From: Thalassia testudinum
Taxonomy: Eukaryota > Streptophyta > Magnoliopsida > Alismatales > Hydrocharitaceae
Assembly (NCBI GenBank): GCA_037157565.1
Contig: JAZHRO010000063.1
Location: forward strand, 88,936,001 to 89,000,000
DNA length: 64,000 nucleotides
Direction of reading: 5' to 3'
Positions within the stretch are counted from its first letter, which is position 1. Every line of letters begins with the position of its first letter. Both the position numbers and the translations under genes were made by a program. This document shows, one piece after another, positions 1-10,203 of the stretch. The notes beneath the pieces were generated by a model, which saw only the letters and a program-made list of their open reading frames with translations, made no database searches and was not told where the DNA came from.

Positions 1-530
1 GTTTGGCCTAGATTAGGGTCCTAGCTCATCAATTAACTTATTTTGGGTTTTCACGTAAAATGTCTAGTCAAACGTGGTCAAACCTAAAATCCAACTTCAC
101 CATTGGATTCCTTAGGTCCAAATTAGGTTTGTACCAAAATTTGGACCTAAGGGGAGGTCATCTTGACCTACTTTGCAATTTAGTACACCCAAATCATAAT
201 TTGGTCCCTATCTTTTGAAAATCATTGCAGAGAGCCCCCTAATTTCCTCGCCACCTTTGCAATAAAGTCCTGCCATTGTTGGGGCAGAATCCTGCTCTGG
301 CAAGGATTAGAGAGGGAATACTCTCTGATTCCTTAGAGATCCCCTCCCAGAAATGGAAGGGAGATTCTCTGAGGAATTCCCTTCCATCTGAGGCCTATCA
401 CGATCTCTGATTTGATCCCAATCTCTCATGCGAACGCACGAGGGATTTGGGTATCCACCCACTTTCCTTCTCTGGTGAACCGTTGGAGATGATTGTGCGC
501 CCTCCACGCACTAGAAAGTTCGGCCAGCAC

Positions 531-539
531 CTATAAAAG
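531..539 (+). promoter_or_regulatory. TATA box of LTR L0
   Basis: CTATAAAAG occurs in the plus orientation of the LTR. The related E2 LTR has CTATATAAGC at the equivalent place on the minus strand (near 12690). Position in the LTR and conservation support a Pol II core promoter marking the U3/R boundary about 30 nt downstream. Confidence 0.6.
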
Positions 540-1779
540 AATCCCCAAACCCAGCCACTCAATTTCAAACTTGTCTTGGCGGAGATTCCCCCAAATTTTC
601 CTCTCTTCCATCTCCGACCAAGGAACCCACAAGCTCCGGCGACCTCCTCCCCTCCTTCTCGTCGCTCTGCTACCATACCAGCAGCAGAGTCCACTTCGCC
701 TCTTCCTCCCGCGTCGTGCCGTACCAAGCGCGCGTTCCCCTAACCTCGTCCTCGTCGCCGCTCCCTCCCTCAGGGTGCTTCTTCTCCGACGACGGCAGCT
801 ACGAGCCGTCCACTCCGCTGCCTCCCTCCCTTCCAGAACACTCCAAATACATTCTCCATCTTCCCCTCTCTTTTTTCCCCCTTACATTTCATTTAATTGC
901 CCCTCGACACTGCCTGACCACCCTCATCTTCCACGTCACTGACCGATCTCCGGCGAGTCGCCCCCATCATTCCGCCCCTCCACACGCCTTGCCAACCGTC
1001 TCATAAGCTCCGCCTCACCACAAGGAACAACCTCCGCCCATCCACCAGTCCTCTACGCCTCCACCACAGCCCCCCGAACACCCCCACACTTTCGGTCATA
1101 GGACGACCTAGGCACGCACGCCTAGGCCGTCCCACAACCTGCTTCACCGTGCACCACCTTCGTCGTGCCACGGTGAAGGTCCCCAACTGGTCTGATTAAG
1201 CCGAGAGGCTTGTTTTTTGTTTGACAGTATTCCAGCCCCTGCCACCATTGACGGGTGAAGCAGCTTCGGAGTAGCTCCAGGCTTCAGGACCTCCAGCCTT
1301 CAGGTGTAGCGGACTCGGGCGAGCAGTGCGAAGACATCGGATCCAGCAAGGAGTACAGCGGCGTCCGCAGCCTTAGCAATCGAAGAAGAATCTTCTGCGG
1401 GTGTGCTCGAGAGCAGGGCTGGACTAATAGTCCCACATCGGCGAAATGTGAAGCGTAGGTATGATTTAAATTGCTTTTGTGTTACTGTCTATTCACCTCC
1501 TAACGCACAGGGGTGAGGTCCCTCACCTTACCCACGCTTGCCTCGTCCGCGATTTCACCTCGCGAATCTGGTGGGCTCCGACCCGACCCATTCTAAGCAC
1601 ACCTCGCGCATCACCCATACGCTGGTGCGCCTGGTCCCGGGTACGAAATCCGACCCGATTACCTGTGGCTCTAGGAGAGCGTCCGGAGAGCGATTTGCAG
1701 AGAGAGAGAGAGACGTGCGGGTAGAGGGACAGGGTAGGTTTTGCTCCCTTGTGCAGGTAGGCTGAGAGTTGAAGAGAAG

Positions 1780-2090
1780 AGACTTAGCCACAGGAAGGAG
1801 AAGAGAAGAAGCAGAAGAAGAGGCTAAGTGAAGAAGAGAAGAGAAGGAAGAAATGACTGCAGACAAAAAGAAGACAGAAGAGAAAAGAAGCAAAGGCAGG
1901 AAGAAGACCAAGGAAGAAGAAGCCTTCGCAGGAAAGAGAAAAGAAGAGAAAGAAGTTCAAGGAAGAAGAAGACCTCTAGATCAGAAGAAAAGAAGAAGAA
2001 GAGCTTACGAAGAAGAAGAAGAAGGAAAAAGAGAGAAGAGAAAGAAAAAATCAGAGAAGGCCAAGATAGAATCAAAACAGGAAGAAGAAT
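1780..2090 (+). repeat. Purine-rich (GAA/GAAGA)n tract in L0
   Basis: About 300 bases are almost purely A and G, with GAAGAA runs. The reverse-complement (CTTCTT)n tract occurs in the E2 LTRs at 11260-11420 and 63215-63360, so the tract is an ancestral part of this LTR family and not a late microsatellite expansion. Translation gives Lys/Glu/Arg runs that are a by-product of composition. Confidence 0.75.
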
Positions 2091-2150
2091 AGTTGCATTT
2101 AAGACGTCTGATATAGGAAGAAGAATAGTTGCATTTAAGACGTCTGATAT
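2079..2150 (+). repeat. Perfect 36-bp tandem duplication carrying GACGTC
   Basis: Units 2079-2114 and 2115-2150 are identical. Each contains TTAAGACGTCTGATAT. A third GACGTC follows at once, at about 2159. The E2 LTR has only one decayed equivalent (near 11240 and 63185), so the duplication looks specific to this copy and recent. Confidence 0.85.
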
Positions 2151-2391
2151 AGAAATCAGACGTCCAATCTTGTTATCTTTTAGCAATTCTTTTTATAACT
2201 CTCTCTCTTTCAATCAATTGTTTTTCATTTAAAAGTTGTATTCTTTAGTTTTTAAAAGTACTCAGATTGCTCCCTGTATTCGACCTAGGATACTTCGATT
2301 TTCGAGTAATAAAATTCTCTATTTGTTTGAACGCTTTGTCGGCTATATTACAACGTGTTATCTTTTAAAACCCGATCAAGCGCGATAAACA

Positions 2392-3392
2392 TTCTTCAAA
2401 TACCTGTAGGTGATGCCACAGATGTCGGATTGGACCAATTCTCACACCGTTAGGATGCAATCGTAAATCCGAACCCATCCATGTTATTGAATTCTTCATC
2501 TGAGGTTCAGATTTTCGACACCTTACCCCTTGACCTCTGATCTTCCTTAGACTACATCTAATGCTACAGAGGTCCAATCAGAGCGATCTTGGAGGCGTTG
2601 GACTCCGACCGTCGCCCTGATCGGATCCACTGTTGCATCTTCAATCTGATGTCCCAAAATGATGTTGCCCTATCCCTAGCCACAATAAGTTGTGAATTAC
2701 TATACAATTTGTACAAATTAATCTAAATGCATAATGATGCATGTTATGCAATATTTATAATGCATGAAGCATATATGGGCCTAGGAACATGTATAAATAG
2801 TCATTTTAGGCTAATTAGATGTATACACATCACTCAACCAGTTCTAAATCCTTGGAATCTACATCCTAGGTATATTCCACCTAATCAGAATTTGGGCCAA
2901 GTAAATGTAGTTAATTAGGCCAATCAAAATTAAAACCCACACTCTACACCTCTCGAGATTGAGTGATCATATTTGACTCAATAGCTACCTTTACCATATC
3001 AAATTGATATTTTTTACCTATCATTTCGAATCAAAATTGATTTGTTGTAGGTCCTGTAACTAATTAGATCTCAAACCTTCACTTGCCCTTGCCTTATGCA
3101 TAGATTTGTTTATCCTGAACCTAATCAAATTTATCTTACGTGATTACCAAGTCCTATCTTACTTCTGATCAAACCCTGAATTTGATTATGGTTCTGTAAG
3201 ATCCCAATTAGGCATTTTGGGTGGACACTTTGTACTATTTTGGGTGGAATCACTTACTACTCCCATGTTCAAGAGTTTATCAAGAATCTGTTACAACAAA
3301 GCTATCGAAATCACCGAACCCAACAAGAATCAACCCTTCAAAGTAAATGGTTAATGCCTTAAACCTTTTCTTAATCCACATTCTTTGGGTCA
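2392..3392. other. Unassigned degenerate spacer
   Basis: I see no gene, no long ORF and no clear LTR boundary. The stretch is AT-rich. Parts near 2470-2640 (short CAGATTTTCGAC and GACCTCTGATC-like phrases) vaguely resemble the E1 3' LTR near 10380-10600, so this may be very old LTR sequence, but the similarity is weak. Confidence 0.4.
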
Positions 3393-3956
3393 TGTTGGAG
3401 CTTGTTAGATGCTCCACTAACTAGGTTTATGCCTAGCTAAACACATAAAACTTAGCTCTCCCTAGGAAGCAGTTTGATAACTGAAACATTCGTGTGAAAA
3501 ATATTTAGGGTTTCCAGAAAGAGAAACCTGAGTCATCGCAGTTGTAGAAAAATCTAACTATCTAATAAAATTTACCAGGACTCGGTGAGTCTCAGGTCAA
3601 ACATAGGGAGGCGATGTTTGATTTATCAAAATCTGCATTGTTTTATTTCCTTTTGGTATTTTGGGTCTTGTAATTTATTTATCCTTTTAGATAAGCAGGA
3701 TAACAAGTAGAGTTTTATCTAAGCTAGTCTATTTGCAAATAATTAAAGCAAGAAGAGGGAGAGAGAGATACATTAGAACAATATATAATCAGTGCAAAGT
3801 TTATTACAATGCAAAAATAAATCTACACTATGAAAGAGATAAAGAGAGATAGACAGATAAAAACTCCCCCTCGATGGTTACTTGGGGGATGACTTACACA
3901 GACGACGCCTGGACAAAGGAGGACAGAGGGAGAAGTGAAAGTAGGAGGATATTCTA
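3393..3956 (-). mobile_element. Decayed Athila-type LTR fragment cut by C1
   Basis: The stretch opens with TGTTGGAGCTTGTTAG. It then shows the phrase order seen at the start of the E6 LTR (57897 onward): a GTCTCAGG...GGGAGGCGATG box near 3590, matching the E6 GAGTCCTGG...CTGGGAGGC box, and a later TTGGGGGATGACTTAC phrase near 3890, matching the E6 TTGGGGGAGAAGTAAGAC. It ends abruptly at the C1 LTR. The left boundary is a guess. Confidence 0.4.
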
Positions 3957-4465
3957 TGGATCGCAACATATACTAGAGGGGAGGGGTGAATAGTATCGCC
4001 TTAAAAAATTTATATGCACAGATCAAAAATAAATCACAAAAGATTCAAGCATAGAGTACACCTGATTATAATGGAAACCCAAATCAAGTGAAAACCACTA
4101 CCCAAGCCTCCCAGCTTAGGATTTTTTCGACTAGTCCAAGCTAGTCAATCCACTAACCATGCCACTTGAATGAGGGTGGCACAACCTCTTACAACCACTT
4201 CTCTTTTTATCCTAAAGAGAAGCAAAAACAACCATGGATCTTCCCAACAATCTTGGGATCCGTAAATCAAAGCAACAAGATAGAATAATAGAAATAACTT
4301 TTATGGAACCTCAATAAAAGATCAAACTGAATTTTTCACATAGGTTTGAGGCATCGTGCTTTTGAAGAACGGGGTGCGAAGGCTTTTGGAATAAGCACAA
4401 GAGGCTCTACTATTTGAAAAGTATTTCTTTAGAAAGTTGTTAATGGGATGGACTTGGTATGACCT

Positions 4466-4478
4466 CTATTTATACTAG
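4466..4478 (-). promoter_or_regulatory. TATA box of the C1 LTR
   Basis: On the minus strand this reads AGTATAAATAGAGG. The motif cluster at 4490-4735 lies immediately upstream in element orientation, and the U5-like conserved block lies downstream, as in C2. Confidence 0.6.
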
Positions 4479-4489
4479 AAGTTTTACTT

Positions 4490-4735
4490 GAATAGGAAAT
4501 TAAATTGGTAGATCAATTAGGGTTAATTGGTCGATCAAAAGGCAATTTGGTTGATCAATTAAGGTGGTTGGTCGATCACTAATTGATCGATCAATTTACT
4601 TGGTTGGTCAATCAAAAGGATATTTATCAACTTCCTAAAATGGGATGATTTGATCAGTTAATGAAGTTGGTTGGTCGATCAAGGTAATTTGGTTGATCAA
4701 TTTACTAATTTGGTCGATCAATAACCCTAAAAATT
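4490..4735 (-). repeat. Cluster of TTGGTCGATCAA-like motifs in U3 of C1
   Basis: GGTCGATCA occurs exactly four times. At least five variants (GGTTGATCAA, GGTAGATCAA, GGTCAATCAA, GATCGATCAA and similar) fill about 240 bp. Spacing is irregular at roughly 15-45 bp. The cluster lies directly upstream of the TATA box in element orientation, in the place where the related C2 LTR carries a GACGTC cluster. It may be a transcription-factor array; its function is unknown. Confidence 0.75.
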
Positions 4736-4939
4736 TGGTTTTGAAAAGATACGCGAAAATTCATTTTTGAGTTTTATTTGAGGTTTCATATAATAATGTC
4801 CTAGACTTAAATAAAGATAAAAAGATACACATCAGCAACTATCTGCGCTTGTCTTGAAAGATGCTTTAATCTGAGATTGTCTTGAAATGTTAGCTAGCAA
4901 TAAGCATAATTTTGGTGCATCAAAATAGAGGTGCTTACA

Positions 4940-5294
4940 TTCTCCCCCCTTTTGATGACAACAAAATTATAATTATGAAATTTAAAAATAGTTTTGCATA
5001 ATATCTCCCCCTTTTTGTTTTAGCAAAAAGTAAAACATGCAGCTGTTGATTTTACATTTGACTCCCCCATAATCATGTAATTTAAGCATCAGAAATATCA
5101 TGCAATATAAGAGAGCTAAAGAGGAACATAAAACTGAAGGAGATAATCTTCATGCATAAATAAAGAGTCTAGATAAGCAGTGCATAAAATATAAATGTTC
5201 TGAGGCCATACACCATCATGCAGATTAGATAAGCAGTCTAATTATGATAGCTAGAAAATAGATTCACACCATCATGCAGGCCATACATTGACTA
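4940..5294 (-). mobile_element. C1: Sirevirus 3' internal end with several PPT-like tracts
   Basis: Adjacent to the LTR is TTCTCCCCCCTTTTGATGAC. Two further C tracts follow, TCTCCCCCTTTTTG near 5005 and ACTCCCCCATAATC near 5060. On the minus strand these are AAAAGGGGGGAGAA-type polypurine tracts. Several PPTs before the 3' LTR are a known trait of Sireviruses. No coding part of the copia element remains; it is cut off near 5294 where E1 gag sequence begins. Confidence 0.65.
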
Positions 5295-5297
5295 TAG

Positions 5298-7115
5298 AAC
5301 CCTCAAGGACAACCCCCACTGAGCCCACCCAACCCACCACTACCCCTTGAGGGCCAACCAAGGCCTCTTCGTGATGTTTACGATCTATCTGTTATCCGTG
5401 TGGAACCATACCTTAGGGTCCCCAAAAGGGGAGATTATTTTGAGCTAAAACCCAATGTCCTTAGGCTGATTCAAAGCTATTTCCTTGGGAGCTCAAATGA
5501 AGACCCTTTCCAGCACCTGGAAGACTTAGATTGGATTGCGCGGACCGTAAAATCAAGGAATATCCATTTGGATATTGTGCTAATTAAGATGTTCCCGTTC
5601 TCCCTAAGAGACAAAGCATCTCATTGCCTTAGGACATTAGGGAGACCCATCTCCACTTAGGAGGAATTAAGGCATGCTTTTCTTAAGAAGTTTTTCCCCA
5701 TAGGAAAGACTAATGCCCTTAGGAGAGCCATCACTACATTTACCCTACAAAGTGGAAAGCAATTTCATGAGGTGTGGGAAAGATTTAATGAATTATTGAG
5801 GAAATGCCCACACCACGAGGTTCCAAGGTGGCAATTGGCCCAGATTTTCTACCATGGTCTCGACAGCAACCTTACGAATTTCATTGATGCCTCATGCAGA
5901 GGCAATTTTCTGAATAAGGATGAGGAAAGTGCATTTGAGCCCTTTGAGTCAATGAGTGAGAACTTGTTTAATAACACCTCCATGACCCGATTTAATCAGT
6001 CCAGTCAACCTCGTGGTGGGATTTATGTGGTACAAACTAATTCAGGAATGGTTGACATGGACATTATAGCCAAGAAATTGGATCAGGTTGAGTTGGTGGA
6101 TAAGAAGATTGATGAGCTATTGAGTCAATCCCAAACCCCATTACAGACCTTCTCCCTAGCGAAGGGAGCAAACAATGTGGATCTAGTTCAGCCTATGAAC
6201 CAAATGCACCTAGAGCAACCCCTGACCATGTTCCAGGGAGGGACCTTTGCTCCCTCAAACTTTGATTATTCTTTTCCCTCCCCTTCGGCACGTTCTATCT
6301 TTGACGATGCCCATGCCATCTAGGGATGTTCTAAGCCTGACCATTTCTCCAACACTTACAACCTTGGATGGTGCAACCACCCAAACTTTGCATGGTTGAA
6401 TCAAAAATCGAACCAATTTTAGAACCAGCCTAGGCAAAACCCTCCTTCCTATCAGCCTAGTCCACCTACCAAGTCACCCTATAGCCATAATAGGGTGGCT
6501 TCTACGCAGCAAAACCAAATGGACACCCTGATTAAAATGATGGCTGATATGAATCAGAAATATCAGAAGGAGATGGCATTAGTGAAGGGACAGTTGAGTT
6601 AGATGTTGGATAACAAACAACAGGGGTCCCTTCCTTCTCAGCCACAATCGAACCCAAGGAATGTAATGAACAGAGGCCACAATCCTCAAGGGTTCCAAAA
6701 AAATCAGAGGCAAGCTCATGTGATTCAACAAGCCCCATAGACACCTCCTGGGTTTGCTGCCTCTTCTTCTTCTCAAGGACCTAACCCTAGTTCCAATGCC
6801 TCGGCCAATGCGATTACCATGAGAAGTGACACTCAAATCTAGGACCCCAAATGTCCAACCCCTCCCGTGACTTCTCTACTTGAGATTCTTGATTCTAAGG
6901 ACGAGTGGGAGGAACCCAAGGATCAGGAGCCTGACCCAGTTCAAACCCAAATCTTATACCCTGAAGCCTTGGATAAAGTAAAGAAGAAGAAAACTGTGAA
7001 CGAGGAGTTGTTGGAAATTTTCAAGCAAGTTCAGATCAATATACTTCTCCTCAATGCAATCAAATATATCCCAGATTACGCAAAGTTTTTGAATGATGTT
7101 TGCACCCAAGCATAA
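5298..7115 (+). pseudogene. gag: E1 gag, degenerate
   Basis: One reading frame runs throughout, broken by amber stops at 5658, 6321 and near 6420, 6600, 6738 and 6840. The first part is a Retrotrans_gag-type capsid domain: FELKP, then MFPFSLRDKASH near 5590-5620, EELRHAFLKKFFPIGK after the 5658 stop, and RKCPHHEVPRWQLAQIFYHGL near 5800-5860. These are hallmark phrases of Athila/Tat gag. A Gln/Asn/Pro-rich tail follows, and no CCHC zinc knuckle is visible. The 5658 stop falls where relatives have Trp (TGG to TAG). The first in-frame ATG is lost; the open frame begins after TAG at 5295, and the 5400 codon is GTG. A frameshift near 7105 separates gag from PR. Confidence 0.85.
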
Positions 7116-7917
7116 GCCAAGAACCCAAGCACCTAGGAAGGTAGTGCTCTCGAAACAAGCTAGTTCAGTGATATTGAGCAGCCTACCTCCTAAAAGAACT
7201 GACCTCAAAGTGCCTCTGATATCATGTAATATCAATGACATGATGTTTGATAGAGCACTCTTGGACTTAGGTGCCTCGATTAACTTAATCCTGACTACCC
7301 TTTATCACCAGTTTGGATTTGGAGAGTTAAAACCCACATCTGTGACTATCCAACTGGCTGACCGATCTGTGAAAACCCCAAAATGGGTAGTCGAGGATGT
7401 AATTGTTCAAGTCAAAGACTTCTACTTCCCGGTTGACTTCCTAGTCATTCACATGGAAGTCCTCGAACAATCACAAAACACGGCCATCGTCCTAGGCAGA
7501 CCCTTTTTGGCTACGGCCAAGGCTAACATTGACTGTGACACAGGAGACAAGAAAATGAAATTGGATATCTTCAGGGCAACCAAGTCTTTTAATTGCGGTT
7601 GGGTCGAGGAATGTGATCCCGTGGATACCCTAATTGAAGAATGCTTGACAGTGAATTCCTTAGAGGACTACCACACTCAACCAGCTTTAGACTACCCTAT
7701 TCATGAAAGTGATGAGGAAAAGGTTGATACCCCCAACATTGATTACCAATCTTGGGAGACACACACTAGAATTAAGGAAGGAAATCCACTTACGAACATA
7801 GATCTGGAGGAAGCCCTGAAATGCAAACCTTTCATTTTGAGGATCCAATCAGTCATGAGCCTTCTCAAGGAAAGGATTCACAGGACAATCAAGATTTGGA
7901 TGTCCCAAATAATCTAG
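7093..7917 (+). pseudogene. pol: E1 retroviral-type aspartic protease region
   Basis: This is a 274-codon open stretch in a different frame from gag; the two read as one chain if a single-base shift near 7105 is allowed. The family signature is clear: VVLSKQASSVIL lead-in, active-site loop ALLDLGASINLI (DLGA where retroviruses have DTGA/DSGA), LADRSVKTPKW, and the flap/C-terminal phrase IVLGRPFLATAKANIDC. Athila-clade proteases typically read DLGAS, so the loop may be functional. After about residue 170 the chain becomes acidic (EEC, DEEK), the usual PR-RT linker, but no RT follows. A second shift near 7830 leads into orfX. Confidence 0.85.
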
Positions 7918-8809
7918 GGGAATTTGAGCAAAGGCAGGTTAGATACCATGAGATTATTGACTTGGACATCTCTAGTCAAGCACACCTGGGCAGTATAAAG
8001 ATGATTTTGCCTCGGGATTATGATAATCACATGTGCCTTAATAAATCTGAAGTTGACACGATTGCTCAGCCTGAGTCATATCCTCTAAGAAGCAAATCCA
8101 TTTTCATTCCGACATCGCATGATTCACATTTTTCCCTTCCCACCTACCAAGGTGATGAAAAAAACATTTAGTTTGCATTCTTTCATCCTGACTCTGATTT
8201 TTGATTTTTGGGGGATACCTCTGAAGATTTATGTAGGGAAATGGAAATGCCACCTAATGATGAGGAGACTGATACATATGAGGGTGAAATGTTGAGTAGA
8301 ATGAATTGGGGATTTACTCATAATCCTAGTCAATGTAATGGATGGCTCAACTCAAAGATTGAGAAAGATTCCGATGAATCTAAGAATAGTATCAATGAGG
8401 ATAGGATGATTTCTTACGAGGATTTTAGTGACCTCTTTATAGAGCTGCAAACCTCACATGTACCCTCATATAATCCAAGGCCTGGGGAGAGCATGATTGT
8501 CGATATTAATTATGAAGACCCCTATGATCCAGACTTTGTTGCTGACTTGCATGTTGATTTTCATATCAATCTACTTCCTTAGCAACCTCTCATTGAACTA
8601 TGGAACAGAATTGGCATCAAGACTCGCATTTCGATTACCCTCCATTCCTTGGCCCTATTCCACAGTTTGCTATAGAGAGACTCTTTGGTGTAGGGATACA
8701 CCATCAGCTGGTTTGCAGTTGTGGACCAATGATTCTTGGAGCAGACGAGCACATTTTCATATTAGCTTTGATGACCCTATCTTCTGCAAGTATTGAGCCA
8801 CTTGATTAA
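7821..8809 (+). pseudogene. E1 orfX, unknown protein with conserved C-terminal motif, degenerate
   Basis: Segments 7821-8171 and 8208-8582 share one frame, with stops at 8169 and 8202. Segment 8600-8809 is shifted. Blocks in order: TFHFEDP (near 7825; E5 has SFHFEEP), YEGE..SRMNWG.T..PSQ (8275-8335), EDRMISYEDFSDL (8398-8440), GESMIVDINYEDPYDPD (8485-8535), QQPLIELW (8581-8604), YPPF (near 8635), then RLFGVGIHHQLV and a hydrophobic tail (8675-8780). The same blocks occur in E6 at 54573-55538. The chain is very acidic with a hydrophobic end. It does not resemble RT, RNase H, integrase or a chromodomain, and I do not recognise the family. An env-like role is possible only in that the C-terminus is hydrophobic. 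Confidence 0.7.
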
Positions 8810-8814
8810 GTCTT

Positions 8815-8881
8815 TGCCTAGCTAAAGGTACTAAGCTTAGCATGTGGCAATAAACCCAGTGCTTCCTGGGAGGCAACCTAG
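8815..8881 (+). other. Conserved post-ORF box with GGGAGGCAACC
   Basis: Just after orfX come TGCCTAGCTAAAGG, CTTAGC and CAGTGCTTCCTGGGAGGCAACC. The same GGGAGGCAACC phrase follows the E2 integrase (minus strand, near 25378-25400), and shortened forms (CTGGAGGCGTTAA) follow orfX in E5 and E6. The place is constant: within about 60 bp after the last stop codon. It may act in RNA processing or translation; the function is unknown. Confidence 0.55.
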
Positions 8882-8960
8882 AGGATTCAAGCTGACCAAA
8901 TTAACTGTTGAAACTCAGGTAATTTATTTCCTTACTCCCTTGCATACATCCATTTTTCAA

Positions 8961-8995
8961 TGAGGACATTGTCTAACTTAGGCATGGGGGGGTGG
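8961..8995 (+). promoter_or_regulatory. E1 first (internal) polypurine-like G tract
   Basis: TGAGGACATTGTCTAACTTA is followed by GGCATGGGGGGGTGG. It has the same TTAGGCATGGGGG core as the terminal PPT at 10203 but lies about 1.2 kb upstream. Equivalent sites occur in all five other large elements here. It may be a second plus-strand priming site. Confidence 0.6.
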
Positions 8996-10171
8996 TAATT
9001 CATATGTTCTGACTATAAATTGTTAGCTTGAACTAATTTCTTTTTATATCGAAAAAAAAAGTTTGGAAAAGAAAACTTGGGCATTAAGAGCTTGTCAACT
9101 TTAGGAAATGATATGTTAGGGACTTAAATGTTTAGACCCTTTAGGTCTTCGAACTTAATCAGTCTGGGTGTACACTAAAATGTGGACTTGGTTTTGAGTT
9201 CTCACCACCATAATTTATAATAATAAAGTAGGGTGATAAGTATATGACTTATCAACCGACCCTCTAATTTGGAGGGATTTTTAGTCTAAGCATCTACACA
9301 CGTTTTGCACTAACTCACTCATCGGCAGTTCTAATGGAAATTGGGTAGCTAATGAACCTTCTAGGGTGGTATGGCTGGCAAGTTGTCGTAGGTAACAACC
9401 CATTGGCCGGTTGTCCAGAGCCCAGCCACAGGACCATTCACTTTCACTACTGCTTTTAGGTAAATCTTAAATCAGGAAAGCCACCTACTTAGAAATAAAA
9501 AAAAGGAGAAATAAGAAAATAGAAAAGGAGAAAAGAAAAAAAAAGAAATAATCTACACTTCACCGCACGAGTATGGCTAGCAAGTTATCATGGGTAACAA
9601 CCCATTGTCCGGTTGTCCAAATCCCAGCTCATAAACTACACAAGAATTCCAAAACACTTAAGGAAGAAGCGGGGAAGTAGCATAATCTGAGGAGATATAC
9701 ATTCGGTTTGCCCTTGTGTTGACCCCACAAAAATAAAAAGTAGGGACAAAGCTACCAGTCAGATAGATACACCTTTAGGCAACATTTTCTCTTTCGAGTC
9801 ACCTAGGGACATAGAAACCTGAAGTCCGTTTTAATTGCTGTTGAGTGAGTCTATCACTTTCATAATAAGATGCTTAATACTAAGAGTATTTTTCAAATCT
9901 TGGGTGGGTTGGGTAGCCATAAAAATTTACCACAAAATCCTCAACTCCAAAAATCCAAAAAGAATTAAAAAAGATGAAAATGAAAAAAATATGTATTTGC
10001 TTCTATATAGAATAAGGCGAGGACTCAGGCGGTCTCCATTTTGGTAAGCAACCTGAGCACTATTGAGTCTCTACTAGGTTCTTAGTAGAAATCTCCTCCT
10101 GTTGACAAGCAACCTCTACCTGAGTGACCAATTTCTAATTTCAATTGTAAATAGTATTTAGGTTAACCTTT
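8996..10171 (+). other. E1 3' non-coding spacer with paired hairpin repeats
   Basis: No credible ORF. Two related copies of about 60 bp lie at 9366-9425 and 9570-9627. Both contain ACAACCCATTG.CCGGTTGT, an inverted repeat (ACAACC/GGTTGT) with an 8-nt loop, preceded by TGGC(T/A)(G/A)GCAAGTT. The stem is kept in both copies while flanking bases differ. The rest is AT-rich with short A runs (9480-9550). Confidence 0.65.
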
Positions 10172-10203
10172 CTAGGGACTAGCACGGGGTGGGCATGGGG
10201 GTA
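10172..10203 (+). promoter_or_regulatory. E1 polypurine tract before the 3' LTR
   Basis: CTAGGGACTAGCACGGGG is followed by TGGGCATGGGGGTA and then by TGATGATTC, the LTR start. The CTAGGGACTAGC lead is shared with the PPTs of E5 and E6. Confidence 0.75.

Larger units (their letters stand above)
1..2391 (+). mobile_element. L0: Athila/Tat-type LTR, left end outside the window
   Basis: This is an inverted relative of the E2 LTR at 10907-13639. Shared landmarks are the stretch near 40-180, a TATA box at 531, a (GAA)n-rich tract at 1780-2090, and the terminal stretch ending in ...GATAAACA at 2391. The terminal CA is followed by TTCTTCAAAT and not by a TGGCGCC primer site, so this is a 3' LTR of a plus-strand element or a solo LTR. 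About 0.4 kb of its 5' end should lie left of the window, judging from the 2.73 kb E2 LTR. ORFs inside it are low-complexity Lys/Arg/Glu or Pro/Ser runs and are not genes. Confidence 0.8.
3957..4939 (-). mobile_element. C1: Sirevirus-like copia 3' LTR
   Basis: The LTR runs from TGGATCGC at 3957 to ...GGTGCTTACA at 4939 in plus orientation. The element reads on the minus strand because its PPT-like TTTTGATGACAACA/TCTCCCCCC block lies just beyond 4939. Read on the minus strand the LTR starts TGTAAGCACC, has a TATA box, and ends in a phrase including CCCCTCCCCTCTAG, a familiar end of Sirevirus (Maximus/SIRE) LTRs. A central stretch (4070-4210) also occurs in C2 at 15450-15620, which links the two copia LTRs. 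Confidence 0.75.

Noticed and set aside
1828..2232. 134-codon Lys/Arg/Glu-rich ORF
   Set aside because: Translation of a (GAA)n purine tract; open in several frames and on the opposite strand.
2392..3392. Possible host gene between L0 and C1
   Set aside because: No ORF above about 70 codons, no domain and no conserved splice pattern visible.
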